This document shows, piece after piece, positions 53,250 to 62,441 of a stretch of 64,000 nucleotides of DNA. The DNA is from CAIMZW01 sp037133095. Lineage in GTDB: Bacteria; Actinomycetota; Actinomycetes; Nanopelagicales; Nanopelagicaceae. The notes under the pieces are model-generated. The model was not told the origin of the DNA. It did no database searches and saw only the letters and a program-made list of their open reading frames with translations. Where the stretch lies: contig JBAXOT010000002.1 of the NCBI GenBank assembly GCA_037133095.1, forward strand, positions 51,023 to 115,022. Direction: 5' to 3'. The first letter of the stretch is position 1. Every line of letters starts with the position of its first letter. Made by a program: the position numbers and the translations under genes.

Positions 53250-54061
53250 CAACGCCTTTAGATCAATTATTCATCGAACTTAAGAATCAAAATCGCGCCG
53301 CACTGATTGGTTATATCCCGGCCGGGTTTCCCAGTAAAGAAAAGTGCTTCGAAGTCATCAAAGCAATGGTTGCGGGCGGTGTTGATGCGATCGAAATTGG
53401 ATTTCCCTACAGCGATCCGGTTATGGATGGCCCCATCATTCAAGCGGCAGCAGATATTTCGCTTAAAGGCGGGACAGGCGCGGCTGATGTCTTCGAAACA
53501 TTAGCCTATGCAACCAGCCTCGGTGTTCCAGCCGTAGTCATGACCTACTGGAATCCCATAGAACGTTATGGCGCTGCTAACTTTGCTCGCGAACTGGCAC
53601 GCAATGGTGGTTCTGGTGTAATCACGCCAGATCTAACAATTGAAGAATCAGAGGAGTGGGCACGCGCAGCGCTCGAGTACGGGATCAATCGCATTTATGT
53701 CGTGGCACCTAGTACAAATGAGGCTCGACTTCCTCAAGTAACGTCGCAATGCTCAGGATTTGTTTACGCTGCCAGCCTTATGGGCGTGACTGGGACTCGG
53801 ACTTCCGTCTCCAGTGGGGCAGAAGATTTGGTGGCACGAGTCCGTGAAACTACGTCGACTCCAGTTTCAGTTGGTCTGGGGGTTTCCACCCGGGATCAGG
53901 CTGCCGAGGTGGCCAAGTACGCAGATGGCGTGATTGTCGGTTCGGCATTCATTCGCCTCGTACTCGAATCCACTGATTTTCCAGAAAGTTTGACTCAAGT
54001 CCACCACCTCGCGGCTGAGTTAGCGCTGGGAGTTCGGCGAAACGAGCGCAAAAACGATTGA
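53246..54061 (+). CDS. trpA: Tryptophan synthase alpha chain
   Basis: A 271-residue barrel. AALIGYIPAGFPSKE, VDAIEIGFPYSDPVMDGPIIQAA with the catalytic Glu and Asp region, MTYWNPIERYG, and FVYAASLMGVTGTR. It cleaves indole-3-glycerol phosphate and passes indole to TrpB. Overlaps trpB by ATGA. Confidence 0.97.
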   Translation: MTTPLDQLFIELKNQNRAALIGYIPAGFPSKEKCFEVIKAMVAGGVDAIEIGFPYSDPVMDGPIIQAAADISLKGGTGAADVFETLAYATSLGVPAVVMTYWNPIERYGAANFARELARNGGSGVITPDLTIEESEEWARAALEYGINRIYVVAPSTNEARLPQVTSQCSGFVYAASLMGVTGTRTSVSSGAEDLVARVRETTSTPVSVGLGVSTRDQAAEVAKYADGVIVGSAFIRLVLESTDFPESLTQVHHLAAELALGVRRNERKND

Positions 54062-54126
54062 GTTCAAGGTAAGTTTGGACTCTGTTCTATAAATCTAGCG
54101 CGGTTGAAAAGTCAAAAGGAGAAGTA

Positions 54127-54807
54127 ATGGCGACACCAAAGAAGAACGAAGGCGAAAAGGGAACCCGAGCACTTGTCATCGGCATGGTGGTTTTCGTGGT
54201 CCTGGTGGGCGTTATCTTCTCGATCACAACTAAAATTTCCGCGGCCAAAGTCAACATTCCATCCTCGGTCTCCAAGGCTGATGGTTATGGGATTGTTTTC
54301 AATGCGACCAAAAAGCCAGTTATCGATGTTTGGGAAGATTTTCAATGCCCCATCTGCCAACGTTTTGAAGGCATTAATGGCAACTATTTGAATTCAGTGG
54401 TGCGTTCTGGAAAAGCCAAAGTGGTCTATCACGTTATGTCCTTCATCGGGCCAGAGTCGGTTTTGGCTGCCGCCGCGAGTGCATGTGCGGCTGATGAAGG
54501 TAAATTCTTGGAGATGCATACCATCCTTTATCAAAATCAAAGCGCGACCGAGAACTCTGGCACTTGGACTAATCCAACGTTGATCTTGATGGGCGCAGGT
54601 GCTGGCATAACCAGCAAGAACTATGTCAACTGTGTCAACAATGGCAAGTACGTTAACTGGACTAAGAACATTGAAAACGATGCATCTGCTCATAAGGTCA
54701 ATGCAACACCGACCATATTTGTGAATGGCAAAGAGATAAACCGTCAAACCCAGTACATGGATGCGGCCGCATTTAAGGCAGCCCTTGTTGCAGGTGGCGT
54801 TAAGTAA
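54127..54807 (+). CDS. DsbA-family thioredoxin-fold protein, membrane-anchored
   Basis: 226 residues. A charged cytoplasmic start is followed by one membrane helix near residues 15-36; the rest lies outside the membrane. The domain has WEDFQCPICQRFE with a CPIC active site and the cis-proline loop NATPTIFVNGKE. Probably an oxidoreductase or isomerase for secreted proteins. AAAAGGAG lies just before the ATG. It sits between trpA and lgt, as in several actinobacteria. Confidence 0.92.
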   Translation: MATPKKNEGEKGTRALVIGMVVFVVLVGVIFSITTKISAAKVNIPSSVSKADGYGIVFNATKKPVIDVWEDFQCPICQRFEGINGNYLNSVVRSGKAKVVYHVMSFIGPESVLAAAASACAADEGKFLEMHTILYQNQSATENSGTWTNPTLILMGAGAGITSKNYVNCVNNGKYVNWTKNIENDASAHKVNATPTIFVNGKEINRQTQYMDAAAFKAALVAGGVK

Positions 54808-54810
54808 AAG

Positions 54811-55638
54811 ATGCAGACATTTATCCCGACTCCGAATTTTTCGGCAGTCGGGATAGGGCCCTTCACCATTCATCTCTATGCCCTGGCGATTTTACTGGGG
54901 ATCATTGTGGCCCTTGTGGTTGGACGTCACCGCTATGTTGCCTTAGGCGCAAACCCCGAAGAGATCTTTGAAGTAGCCATATGGGCGGTGCCGGCTGGAA
55001 TCGTAGGCGGCCGTCTTTATCACGTAGTTACCTCGCCTGATGCCTACTTTGGCGCCCACGGTCGACCATGGGATGCACTGAAAATTTGGCAGGGCGGAAT
55101 GGGAATTTGGGGTGCAATTGCATTAGGTGCCCTCGTGGCATTTTGGCGTTTTAGGAGCGCCCCACGTTCGTTGCCATTTGCCAACTTCGCAGATGCTTTG
55201 GCACCGGGAATTCTTCTTGCCCAAGCAATTGGTAGATGGGGAAATTGGTTCAACGGCGAACTCTTTGGATCTCCTTCAACACTTCCGTGGGCGTTAAAGG
55301 TGCCAAGTAATTTGCGACCAATGGGCTACGAAAATATCGCGACTTATCACCCCACCTTTCTCTACGAATCTCTCTGGTCCGTGGCCATGGCCCTACTCCT
55401 CATCTTCTTACCTTTTTTTAGGCGACAGGCAAAATTTCGACCTGGCTTCATCTTCATCTCCTACATTTTTCTCTATTCGGTAGGAAGAATTTGGATCGAA
55501 GCACTGCGAATAGACCAGGCTCATCACATATTTGGAGTTCGGCTCAATATCTGGGTGGCCGGGATAGTGATTCTTCTCTCGGGGGGAGCACTTTTTTCAC
55601 GTTTGGTCCAACCAGGGCCAGCAAGAGCGCAAGAGTAG
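54811..55638 (+). CDS. lgt: Prolipoprotein diacylglyceryl transferase
   Basis: 275 residues with about seven membrane helices. The lgt signature GRWGNWFNGELFG lies near residue 141, HPTFLYES near 185, and the N-terminal FTIHLYALAILLGI contains the conserved HxY region. It attaches diacylglycerol to the lipobox cysteine of lipoproteins. It follows the DsbA-like gene by 3 nt. Confidence 0.96.
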   Translation: MQTFIPTPNFSAVGIGPFTIHLYALAILLGIIVALVVGRHRYVALGANPEEIFEVAIWAVPAGIVGGRLYHVVTSPDAYFGAHGRPWDALKIWQGGMGIWGAIALGALVAFWRFRSAPRSLPFANFADALAPGILLAQAIGRWGNWFNGELFGSPSTLPWALKVPSNLRPMGYENIATYHPTFLYESLWSVAMALLLIFLPFFRRQAKFRPGFIFISYIFLYSVGRIWIEALRIDQAHHIFGVRLNIWVAGIVILLSGGALFSRLVQPGPARAQE

Positions 55639-55657
55639 AACACGTTAGAATCCTGAC

Positions 55658-56365
55658 ATGGCTCTCGAAGATGTCTATCAGCGAAATATCCATCATAAAG
55701 TTCATAAGGCAGGTTGGTTAAGGGCTGCCGTCTTGGGCGCCAATGATGGCCTAGTGGCCACCGCCAGCTTGATGATTGGTGTCTCTGCGGCGAAGGGCGG
55801 AAGTTTTCTCATCACAGCCGGAGCTGCTGGCATTACCGCTGGCGCAATGTCGATGGCCGTGGGCGAGTACATCTCCGTTCGATCGCAAACCGATATTGAA
55901 AATTCAGATCGAGATTTAGAGATTCAGCACCTTGCTCTCGATCCCGAGGGGGAACTTGAAGAACTCACCCAGATTTACATAGGTCGGGGGCTTGAGCCAG
56001 AATTGGCGCGCGAAGTGGCGACCAAAATGCACGAGCGCGATGCGTTAGAAGCCCATCTGCGCGATGAACTTGGTCAATTTGAGCATACAAAAGCCCGACC
56101 GGTCCAAGCCTCAGCCGCCTCAGCTATCAGTTACACCGTGGGGGGCTTCATCCCTTTTCTTGGCGCCCTCGCGCCAAGTATGGGGACAAAAGTGGCGAGT
56201 ATTGTGATCTTCACGCTCGTGGGACTCACCATTACTGGTGTTATTTCCGCTCGAATGGCCGGCTCTTCGCTCACTAAGACGACGCTTCGAATCCTCATCG
56301 GTGGTTCCATCGGAATGGCTATCACGGCTGGGATTGGCTCTTTGGTTCATGTCTCGGGTATCTAG
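55658..56365 (+). CDS. VIT1/CCC1-family metal transporter-like protein
   Basis: 235 residues. WLRAAVLGANDGLVATASLMIGVSAA begins the first helices, GAMSMAVGEYISVRSQTDIE follows, then a charged loop rich in Glu that resembles the VIT metal-binding domain, and three C-terminal helices. Family members move Fe(II) or Mn(II). TAGAAT (55646-55651) ends 6 nt before the ATG, indicating its own leaderless transcript. Substrate not determined by sequence. Confidence 0.92.
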   Translation: MALEDVYQRNIHHKVHKAGWLRAAVLGANDGLVATASLMIGVSAAKGGSFLITAGAAGITAGAMSMAVGEYISVRSQTDIENSDRDLEIQHLALDPEGELEELTQIYIGRGLEPELAREVATKMHERDALEAHLRDELGQFEHTKARPVQASAASAISYTVGGFIPFLGALAPSMGTKVASIVIFTLVGLTITGVISARMAGSSLTKTTLRILIGGSIGMAITAGIGSLVHVSGI

Positions 56366-56381
56366 TTGCTACCATTTCGCC

Positions 56382-56405
56382 CTTATGTCCGTGAGATTAC
56401 ATAAG
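56382..56405. promoter_or_regulatory. Inverted repeat upstream of gltB
   Basis: CTTATGT (56382-56388) and ACATAAG (56399-56405) form a perfect 7-bp inverted repeat with a 10-nt spacer, in the 95-nt gap before gltB. It has the shape of a dimeric regulator site. It does not match the GlnR (GTNAC-N6-GNAAC) or AmtR consensus as I know them. Confidence 0.45.
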
Positions 56406-56460
56406 ACAGCAATCTAGCCAGTTGGGCCACTGACGTCCCGACCGTTCATAAGGAGCGATC

Positions 56461-59400
56461 GTGACACTTTTTAGCACTGTGCCCTCGGCTCAAGGTCTCT
56501 ACGACCCACGTCAAGAACACGACTCCTGTGGCGTTGCCATGATTGCTACCCTCAATAAACAACCTACCCATGAGATCGTTTCCCAAGCCCTGACTGCGCT
56601 GCGAAATTTGGAGCACAGGGGTGCCTCTGGCGCTGAGCCTGACAGCGGCGATGGGGCCGGCATTTTGATTTGTCTGCCAGATGAGTTCTATCGCGCCATA
56701 ACTGGCTTTGCCCTGCCCGCTTTTGGTTCCTACGCCAGCGGAATCGCCTTCCTGGATCACACCTTTGTGGATAAAGATCGACTAAATACGATTGCGACTG
56801 AAGAAGGCCTCGTCATTCTCGGCTGGCGCCAGCTTCCCACCAACTCAATGTCGCTCGGCGCCACTGCGCTCTCCGTGATGCCGAAGTTTGAACAGATTTT
56901 TCTTGCAGGTAAGAACGGTGAGACAGATCTTGATTTGGATCGATTGGCATTCTGCTTTCGCAAGCGAGTAGAACACGATTATCCGGTCTATTTCTCTTCG
57001 CTCTCTTCCCGAACAATTGTCTACAAGGGAATGTTGACCACTGGCCAATTAGAAGAATTCTTCCCAGACCTTTCGGATCCGAGAGTTGTCTCGCCACTTG
57101 CCCTAGTTCACTCCCGATTTTCTACCAATACTTTTCCTTCCTGGCCCTTGGCACATCCCTATCGATTCATCGCCCACAATGGTGAAATCAATACTGTCAA
57201 AGGCAATCGAAATTGGATGCGAGCGCGAGAAGCACTTCTTGAGAGCGAACTCATTCCTGGAAATCTTTCCCGACTTTTCCCAATCGTTGATAACTCAGGC
57301 AGTGACACTGCATCCTTTGATGAAGTACTTGAGTTGCTTTATCTTGGTGGGCGTTCGTTGCCACATTCTGTCCTCATGATGATCCCAGAGGCGTGGGAAA
57401 ACCATGCGACGATGTCGCAGTCACGCCGCGATTTTTATGCATTTCACTCCTCCATGATGGAGCCCTGGGATGGTCCAGCCTGCGTGACCTTTACTGATGG
57501 CCGCCAAGTAGGCGCCGTCCTGGATCGCAATGGTTTGCGCCCGTCACGATTTTGGGTAACCAAATCAGGACTCGTGGTTTTGGCTAGCGAAGTCGGCGTT
57601 CTCGATTTTCCAGCTGAGGAGATTGCTCGAAAGGGTCGACTCCAGCCGGGCAAAATGTTCTTGGTCGACATTGAGCAAGGTCGAATAATTGAAGATGAAG
57701 AGATTAAAGAGAATTTAGCAAGCGCTGCGCCATATGGCGAGTGGCTGCACAGCGGCATCGTCCGATTGGCCGATCTACCCGCCCGCGAGCACATCGTCTA
57801 CCCACACTCCTCAGTTATTCGCCGCCAACGGGCTTTCGGATACACCGAGGAAGAGCTCCGAATCATCGTCACTCCAATGGCAAAGAACGGTGCCGAGCCC
57901 TTAGGTTCCATGGGAACGGATACTCCCATTGCCGCGCTCTCTGCAAAGCCTCGTTTGCTCTTTGATTACTTCTCTCAACTCTTTGCCCAGGTTACGAATC
58001 CGCCTTTGGATGCAATCCGGGAAGAACTTATTACGAGTCTTGGTGGGACCATCGGACCTGAACACAATCTTCTCGATCCCGGACCAGCCTCATGTCGTCA
58101 AATCTCCCTTGATTTTCCGGTGATTGACAATGATGAACTCGCCAAAATTATCCACGTTAATGCTGATGGCGATCATCCTGGTTTTGCCGCACATATTGTC
58201 CGAGGGCTCTTTCCCGTATTGGGTGGTGGAGAAGCTCTGAAGGAACGTTTAGCAGAGATTCGCATTGAAGTCTCGCAGGCGATTCAGGAAGGCGCTCGAA
58301 TTATCGTACTGTCCGATCGCGATGGGGATTCCGAGAACGCGCCAATTCCTTCGCTCCTACTTACTTCAGCAGTTCACCATCATTTAATTCGCGAGAAGAC
58401 CAGAACTAAAGTCGGCCTTGTTGTTGAAACTGGCGAGGTTCGAGAAGTTCATCATGTCGCACTTCTTGTGGGGTTCGGCGCCGCAGCCATCAATCCATAT
58501 TTGGCTATGGAAAGCGCAGAAGATTTAGTTCGTCAGGGCGTCATCACTGGAATTACGCCAGAAAAAGCAGTGGCCAACCTGATTAAATCTTTAGGCAAGG
58601 GTGTCCTGAAAGTCATGTCCAAGATGGGAATCTCCACCATCGCCTCGTACACCGGAGCTCAAGTTTTCGAAGCCATCGGCCTCTCGCGCGAACTTGTTGA
58701 TGAATACTTTACTGGCGTGACTTCGCGTCTGGGCGGTATCAGCCTCGAGACGATTGCCGAAGAGACGATCAAACGGCACCATATCGCCTACCCACCGGGG
58801 GGAGAAATTCCGGGCACCAAAAGGTTGCCAATTGGCGGCGAGTATCAATGGCGTCGCGAGGGTGAACCACACTTGTTCGATCCAGAGACCGTTTTCACTT
58901 TGCAACATTCCACACGATCAAAGCGCTACGACATCTTCAAGCGTTATACCTCGAAGATTGATGATCAAAGTAAATCTTTGATGACTCTCCGTGGACTCTT
59001 CACCTTCAAGGAAGGTGTTCGGCCAGCGCTCGATATTCTTGAAGTGGAACCGATCTCCTCGATTATCAAGCGATTTGCAACCGGGGCTATGTCCTATGGC
59101 TCCATCTCTAAAGAGGCGCATGAAACGCTGGCCATTGCGATGAACCGAATTGGTGGCAAGTCCAATACTGGCGAAGGCGGCGAAGATCCATCGCGATATG
59201 AATTAGAGGCTAATGGCGACTCAAAGCGCTCGGCTATCAAGCAGGTCGCCAGCGGCCGTTTTGGCGTGACGTCAGAGTATTTAGTTAATGCCGACGATAT
59301 CCAAATTAAAATGGCGCAAGGTGCCAAGCCTGGTGAAGGTGGACAGCTGCCTGGTAACAAGGTTTATCCGTGGGTGGCAAAAGTCCGATACTCAACCCCT

Positions 59401-60981
59401 GGAGTCGGCTTAATTTCGCCACCGCCGCATCACGATATTTATTCGATTGAAGATCTAGCGCAATTGATTCATGATCTGAAGAATGCCAATAAGAACGCCA
59501 GAGTTCACGTGAAATTAGTGGCCGAAGTTGGGGTGGGAACTGTCGCGGCTGGTGTCAGCAAGGCTCACGCTGACGTGGTTTTGATCTCAGGCCACGATGG
59601 CGGCACTGGTGCATCACCACTTACCAGTTTGAAACACGCGGGAGCGCCTTGGGAGTTAGGTCTTGCCGAAACCCAACAGACTCTGATTCTTAATGGACTA
59701 CGCGATCGCATCGTGGTTCAAGTTGATGGGCAAATGAAAACTGGTCGAGATGTCATTATCGGAGCCCTCTTAGGCGCTGAAGAATTCGGATTTGCGACCG
59801 CGCCATTAGTGGTGTCGGGTTGCGTGATGATGCGTGTGTGTCATCTCGACACCTGCCCAGTTGGCGTCGCTACACAGAACCCGATCCTGCGCGAAAGATT
59901 CTCGGGTAAACCAGAATTCGTTGAGACATTCTTTGAGTACATCGCTGAGGAAGTTCGAGAATGGTTGGCGAAACTCGGCTTTCATTCCTTGGATGAGGCG
60001 ATTGGCCAAGTGGAATTTCTTGATACCTCAGCGGCCATTAACCATTGGAAGGCCAGTGGGCTAGATTTGGCGCCGTTACTTCATGCACCTTACGGTGATG
60101 AAAATACGCCACGAAAGAATCTCACCGTGCAAAATCATGGCCTCGGAGCTGCCTTAGATAACGAATTAATCGAGCGCGCGATGCCAGCCCTGATGGATGC
60201 CCAATCAGTTCGATTTGCAACTTCCGTAAGGAATGTCAATCGAACTGTCGGAACCATGTTGGGTGCAGAAGTAACGCGTCGTTTTGGTGGTCAAGGTTTG
60301 CCCGATGGGACGATCGATATAACTCTTCGCGGTTCCGCCGGGCAATCTTTGGGTGCCTTCTTGCCTCGAGGTATCACCCTTCGTCTTTTTGGCGACAGTA
60401 ACGATTTCGTCGGCAAGGGGCTCTCAGGTGGTCGAGTAATCGTCCGTCCGGATGAGGGCGCAACTTTCGTTTCATCAGAGAACGTTATTGCGGGAAATGT
60501 CATCGGATATGGCGCAACGTCGGGGGAGATTATGGCCCGCGGGGTTGTGGGCGAACGCTTCTGCGTTCGAAATTCCGGCGCCACAGTGATCGTCGAAGGA
60601 GTCGGTGACCACGGCTGCGAATATATGACTGGCGGTATCGCCATGGTGCTGGGCAAGACTGGTCGTAACTTCGCTGCGGGAATGTCTGGCGGCCGAGCAT
60701 TCGTTCTCGATCTTGATCCCCACCTTGTCAATGGCGATCTGGTTGATGTCTTAGCGCTGCCTGACGATCAAGAAGAGATAGTTCGTTCGCTGATTGCATC
60801 GTTCGTTGCGGAGACCGCTTCCATGATCGGAGCCCAGCTTCTTGGTGATTGGGAAGCTAATAAATCTAGAATTTCGATGATCATGCCTCGCGATTATGCT
60901 CGGGTGCTGTTAGCAATTGCCCGAGCCGAACGTGAAGGACTTCCTGTTGATTCAGTAGTGATGGAGGCTGTACATGGCTGA
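56461..60981 (+). CDS. gltB: Glutamate synthase (NADPH) large subunit
   Basis: 1506 residues. HDSCGVAM places the glutaminase nucleophile Cys at residue 23, so a 22-residue propeptide is probably removed. The N-terminal amidotransferase is followed by the central domain, the FMN/synthase domain (LISPPPHHDIYSIEDLAQLI, LISGHDGGTGASPLTSLKHAG), the iron-sulfur cysteines in CVMMRVCHLDTCPVGVATQ, and the C-terminal gltB-type beta-helix. GTG start with AAGGAG 6 nt upstream. It overlaps gltD by 8 nt. It makes glutamate from glutamine and 2-oxoglutarate. Confidence 0.98.
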   Translation: MTLFSTVPSAQGLYDPRQEHDSCGVAMIATLNKQPTHEIVSQALTALRNLEHRGASGAEPDSGDGAGILICLPDEFYRAITGFALPAFGSYASGIAFLDHTFVDKDRLNTIATEEGLVILGWRQLPTNSMSLGATALSVMPKFEQIFLAGKNGETDLDLDRLAFCFRKRVEHDYPVYFSSLSSRTIVYKGMLTTGQLEEFFPDLSDPRVVSPLALVHSRFSTNTFPSWPLAHPYRFIAHNGEINTVKGNRNWMRAREALLESELIPGNLSRLFPIVDNSGSDTASFDEVLELLYLGGRSLPHSVLMMIPEAWENHATMSQSRRDFYAFHSSMMEPWDGPACVTFTDGRQVGAVLDRNGLRPSRFWVTKSGLVVLASEVGVLDFPAEEIARKGRLQPGKMFLVDIEQGRIIEDEEIKENLASAAPYGEWLHSGIVRLADLPAREHIVYPHSSVIRRQRAFGYTEEELRIIVTPMAKNGAEPLGSMGTDTPIAALSAKPRLLFDYFSQLFAQVTNPPLDAIREELITSLGGTIGPEHNLLDPGPASCRQISLDFPVIDNDELAKIIHVNADGDHPGFAAHIVRGLFPVLGGGEALKERLAEIRIEVSQAIQEGARIIVLSDRDGDSENAPIPSLLLTSAVHHHLIREKTRTKVGLVVETGEVREVHHVALLVGFGAAAINPYLAMESAEDLVRQGVITGITPEKAVANLIKSLGKGVLKVMSKMGISTIASYTGAQVFEAIGLSRELVDEYFTGVTSRLGGISLETIAEETIKRHHIAYPPGGEIPGTKRLPIGGEYQWRREGEPHLFDPETVFTLQHSTRSKRYDIFKRYTSKIDDQSKSLMTLRGLFTFKEGVRPALDILEVEPISSIIKRFATGAMSYGSISKEAHETLAIAMNRIGGKSNTGEGGEDPSRYELEANGDSKRSAIKQVASGRFGVTSEYLVNADDIQIKMAQGAKPGEGGQLPGNKVYPWVAKVRYSTPGVGLISPPPHHDIYSIEDLAQLIHDLKNANKNARVHVKLVAEVGVGTVAAGVSKAHADVVLISGHDGGTGASPLTSLKHAGAPWELGLAETQQTLILNGLRDRIVVQVDGQMKTGRDVIIGALLGAEEFGFATAPLVVSGCVMMRVCHLDTCPVGVATQNPILRERFSGKPEFVETFFEYIAEEVREWLAKLGFHSLDEAIGQVEFLDTSAAINHWKASGLDLAPLLHAPYGDENTPRKNLTVQNHGLGAALDNELIERAMPALMDAQSVRFATSVRNVNRTVGTMLGAEVTRRFGGQGLPDGTIDITLRGSAGQSLGAFLPRGITLRLFGDSNDFVGKGLSGGRVIVRPDEGATFVSSENVIAGNVIGYGATSGEIMARGVVGERFCVRNSGATVIVEGVGDHGCEYMTGGIAMVLGKTGRNFAAGMSGGRAFVLDLDPHLVNGDLVDVLALPDDQEEIVRSLIASFVAETASMIGAQLLGDWEANKSRISMIMPRDYARVLLAIARAEREGLPVDSVVMEAVHG

Positions 60982-62431
60982 TCCCAAGGGCTTTTTAACA
61001 ACGACTCGACAGACTCCGACTCGTCGTCCGGTAGATGTTCGAATCTTGGATTGGAAAGAGGTCTACCAGCCTCAAGATTTTACCGACCTGCAACAGCAGG
61101 CCGGACGTTGTATGGACTGTGGCATTCCGTTCTGCCATAACGGTTGCCCACTTGGTAACTTGATCCCAGAGTGGAACGATTTGATTTGGCGCGGCGAAAA
61201 GAAAGAGGCCATCGATCGCTTGCACGCCACAAATAATTTTCCAGAATTTACCGGTCGACTCTGCCCCGCTCCTTGTGAAACGGCTTGCGTGGTAGGAATC
61301 AATCGAGAAGCGGTAACCATCAAGCAAGTTGAATTGCGCACCATCGAAGAAGCTTTTGCCAATGGCAGTGTCGTTGCGCTGCCGCCAGATCGTTTGACGG
61401 GGAAGACTATTGCCGTCATTGGATCTGGTCCCGCTGGTCTTGCCGCCGCCCAACAGCTCACCCGAGCCGGCCATACAGTCGCGGTCTATGAGCGGGCGGA
61501 CCGCATCGGTGGCTTGCTTCGTTACGGCATCCCAGAGTTCAAAATGGAGAAATCAATACTTGATCGCCGAATTGCTCAGATGGAAGGCGAGGGAACTCGT
61601 TTCCGTACCAACGTTAGAGTCGGCGAAGAGTTAACCGGTTCGCAACTGAAAGTTAAATACGATGCCGTTGTACTTGCGATCGGCGCCACAAATTGGCGCG
61701 ATCTCAACGTCCCCGGTCGACAATGTAAAGGTATCTACCAGGCCATGGAATATTTGCCATGGGGTAACAAACAAGCACTGGCCGAAATTGATGGCGAACC
61801 GCCAATCAACACCCATGGAAAACATGTAGTGATTCTTGGTGGCGGCGATACCGGTGCCGATTGTTTAGGAACTGCGATCCGACAAGGCGCAGCCAGCGTC
61901 ACCCAATTAGAGATTATGCCAAGACCTACTGAAGAACGACCAGCATCTCAGCCTTGGCCAACTTATCCGATGATTTACCGCGTTAGTAGTGCGCACGAAG
62001 AAGCCGGCGAGCGGCTGTATGCCGTCTCCACTGAAGAATTTTTGGGCGATGGCAATGGCAATCTTCGCGCCCTTAAAATTGTTGAGACCGAATTCGTCAA
62101 TGGAAAGTTCGAAAGAGTTCCTGGAACTGAAAAAGAGATTCCAGCCGACTTTGTTTTCTTGGCGATGGGTTTTGTTGGGCCAGAGAAAAGTAATCTTTTG
62201 CAACAACTAGAGGTAGAAGTTGACGAAAGAGGAAACATTCGCAGAGATGGCAAGTTCCAAACTACTTCGGAGGGCGTCTTTGTTGCCGGCGATGCTGGAC
62301 GGGGACAGTCGCTGATCGTCTGGGCAATAGCCGAGGGTCGCAGCGTTGCTTCCGCCGTAGATGAATTTTTGGTGGGAGTTACCCAACTACCTGCGCCAAT
62401 CGAACCAACCTCACGTTCACTAATAGTTTAG
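60974..62431 (+). CDS. gltD: Glutamate synthase (NADPH) small subunit
   Basis: 485 residues. The N-terminal iron-sulfur region has CMDCGIPFCHNGCPLGN and CPAPCETACV. The FAD domain begins AVIGSGPAGLAAAQQLTRAGH and the NADPH domain VVILGGGDTGADC. C-terminal VFVAGDAGRGQSLIVWAIAEGR binds FAD. It passes electrons from NADPH to GltB. The start lies inside the gltB end. Confidence 0.98.
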   Translation: MADPKGFLTTTRQTPTRRPVDVRILDWKEVYQPQDFTDLQQQAGRCMDCGIPFCHNGCPLGNLIPEWNDLIWRGEKKEAIDRLHATNNFPEFTGRLCPAPCETACVVGINREAVTIKQVELRTIEEAFANGSVVALPPDRLTGKTIAVIGSGPAGLAAAQQLTRAGHTVAVYERADRIGGLLRYGIPEFKMEKSILDRRIAQMEGEGTRFRTNVRVGEELTGSQLKVKYDAVVLAIGATNWRDLNVPGRQCKGIYQAMEYLPWGNKQALAEIDGEPPINTHGKHVVILGGGDTGADCLGTAIRQGAASVTQLEIMPRPTEERPASQPWPTYPMIYRVSSAHEEAGERLYAVSTEEFLGDGNGNLRALKIVETEFVNGKFERVPGTEKEIPADFVFLAMGFVGPEKSNLLQQLEVEVDERGNIRRDGKFQTTSEGVFVAGDAGRGQSLIVWAIAEGRSVASAVDEFLVGVTQLPAPIEPTSRSLIV

Positions 62432-62441
62432 GGTTATCAAT

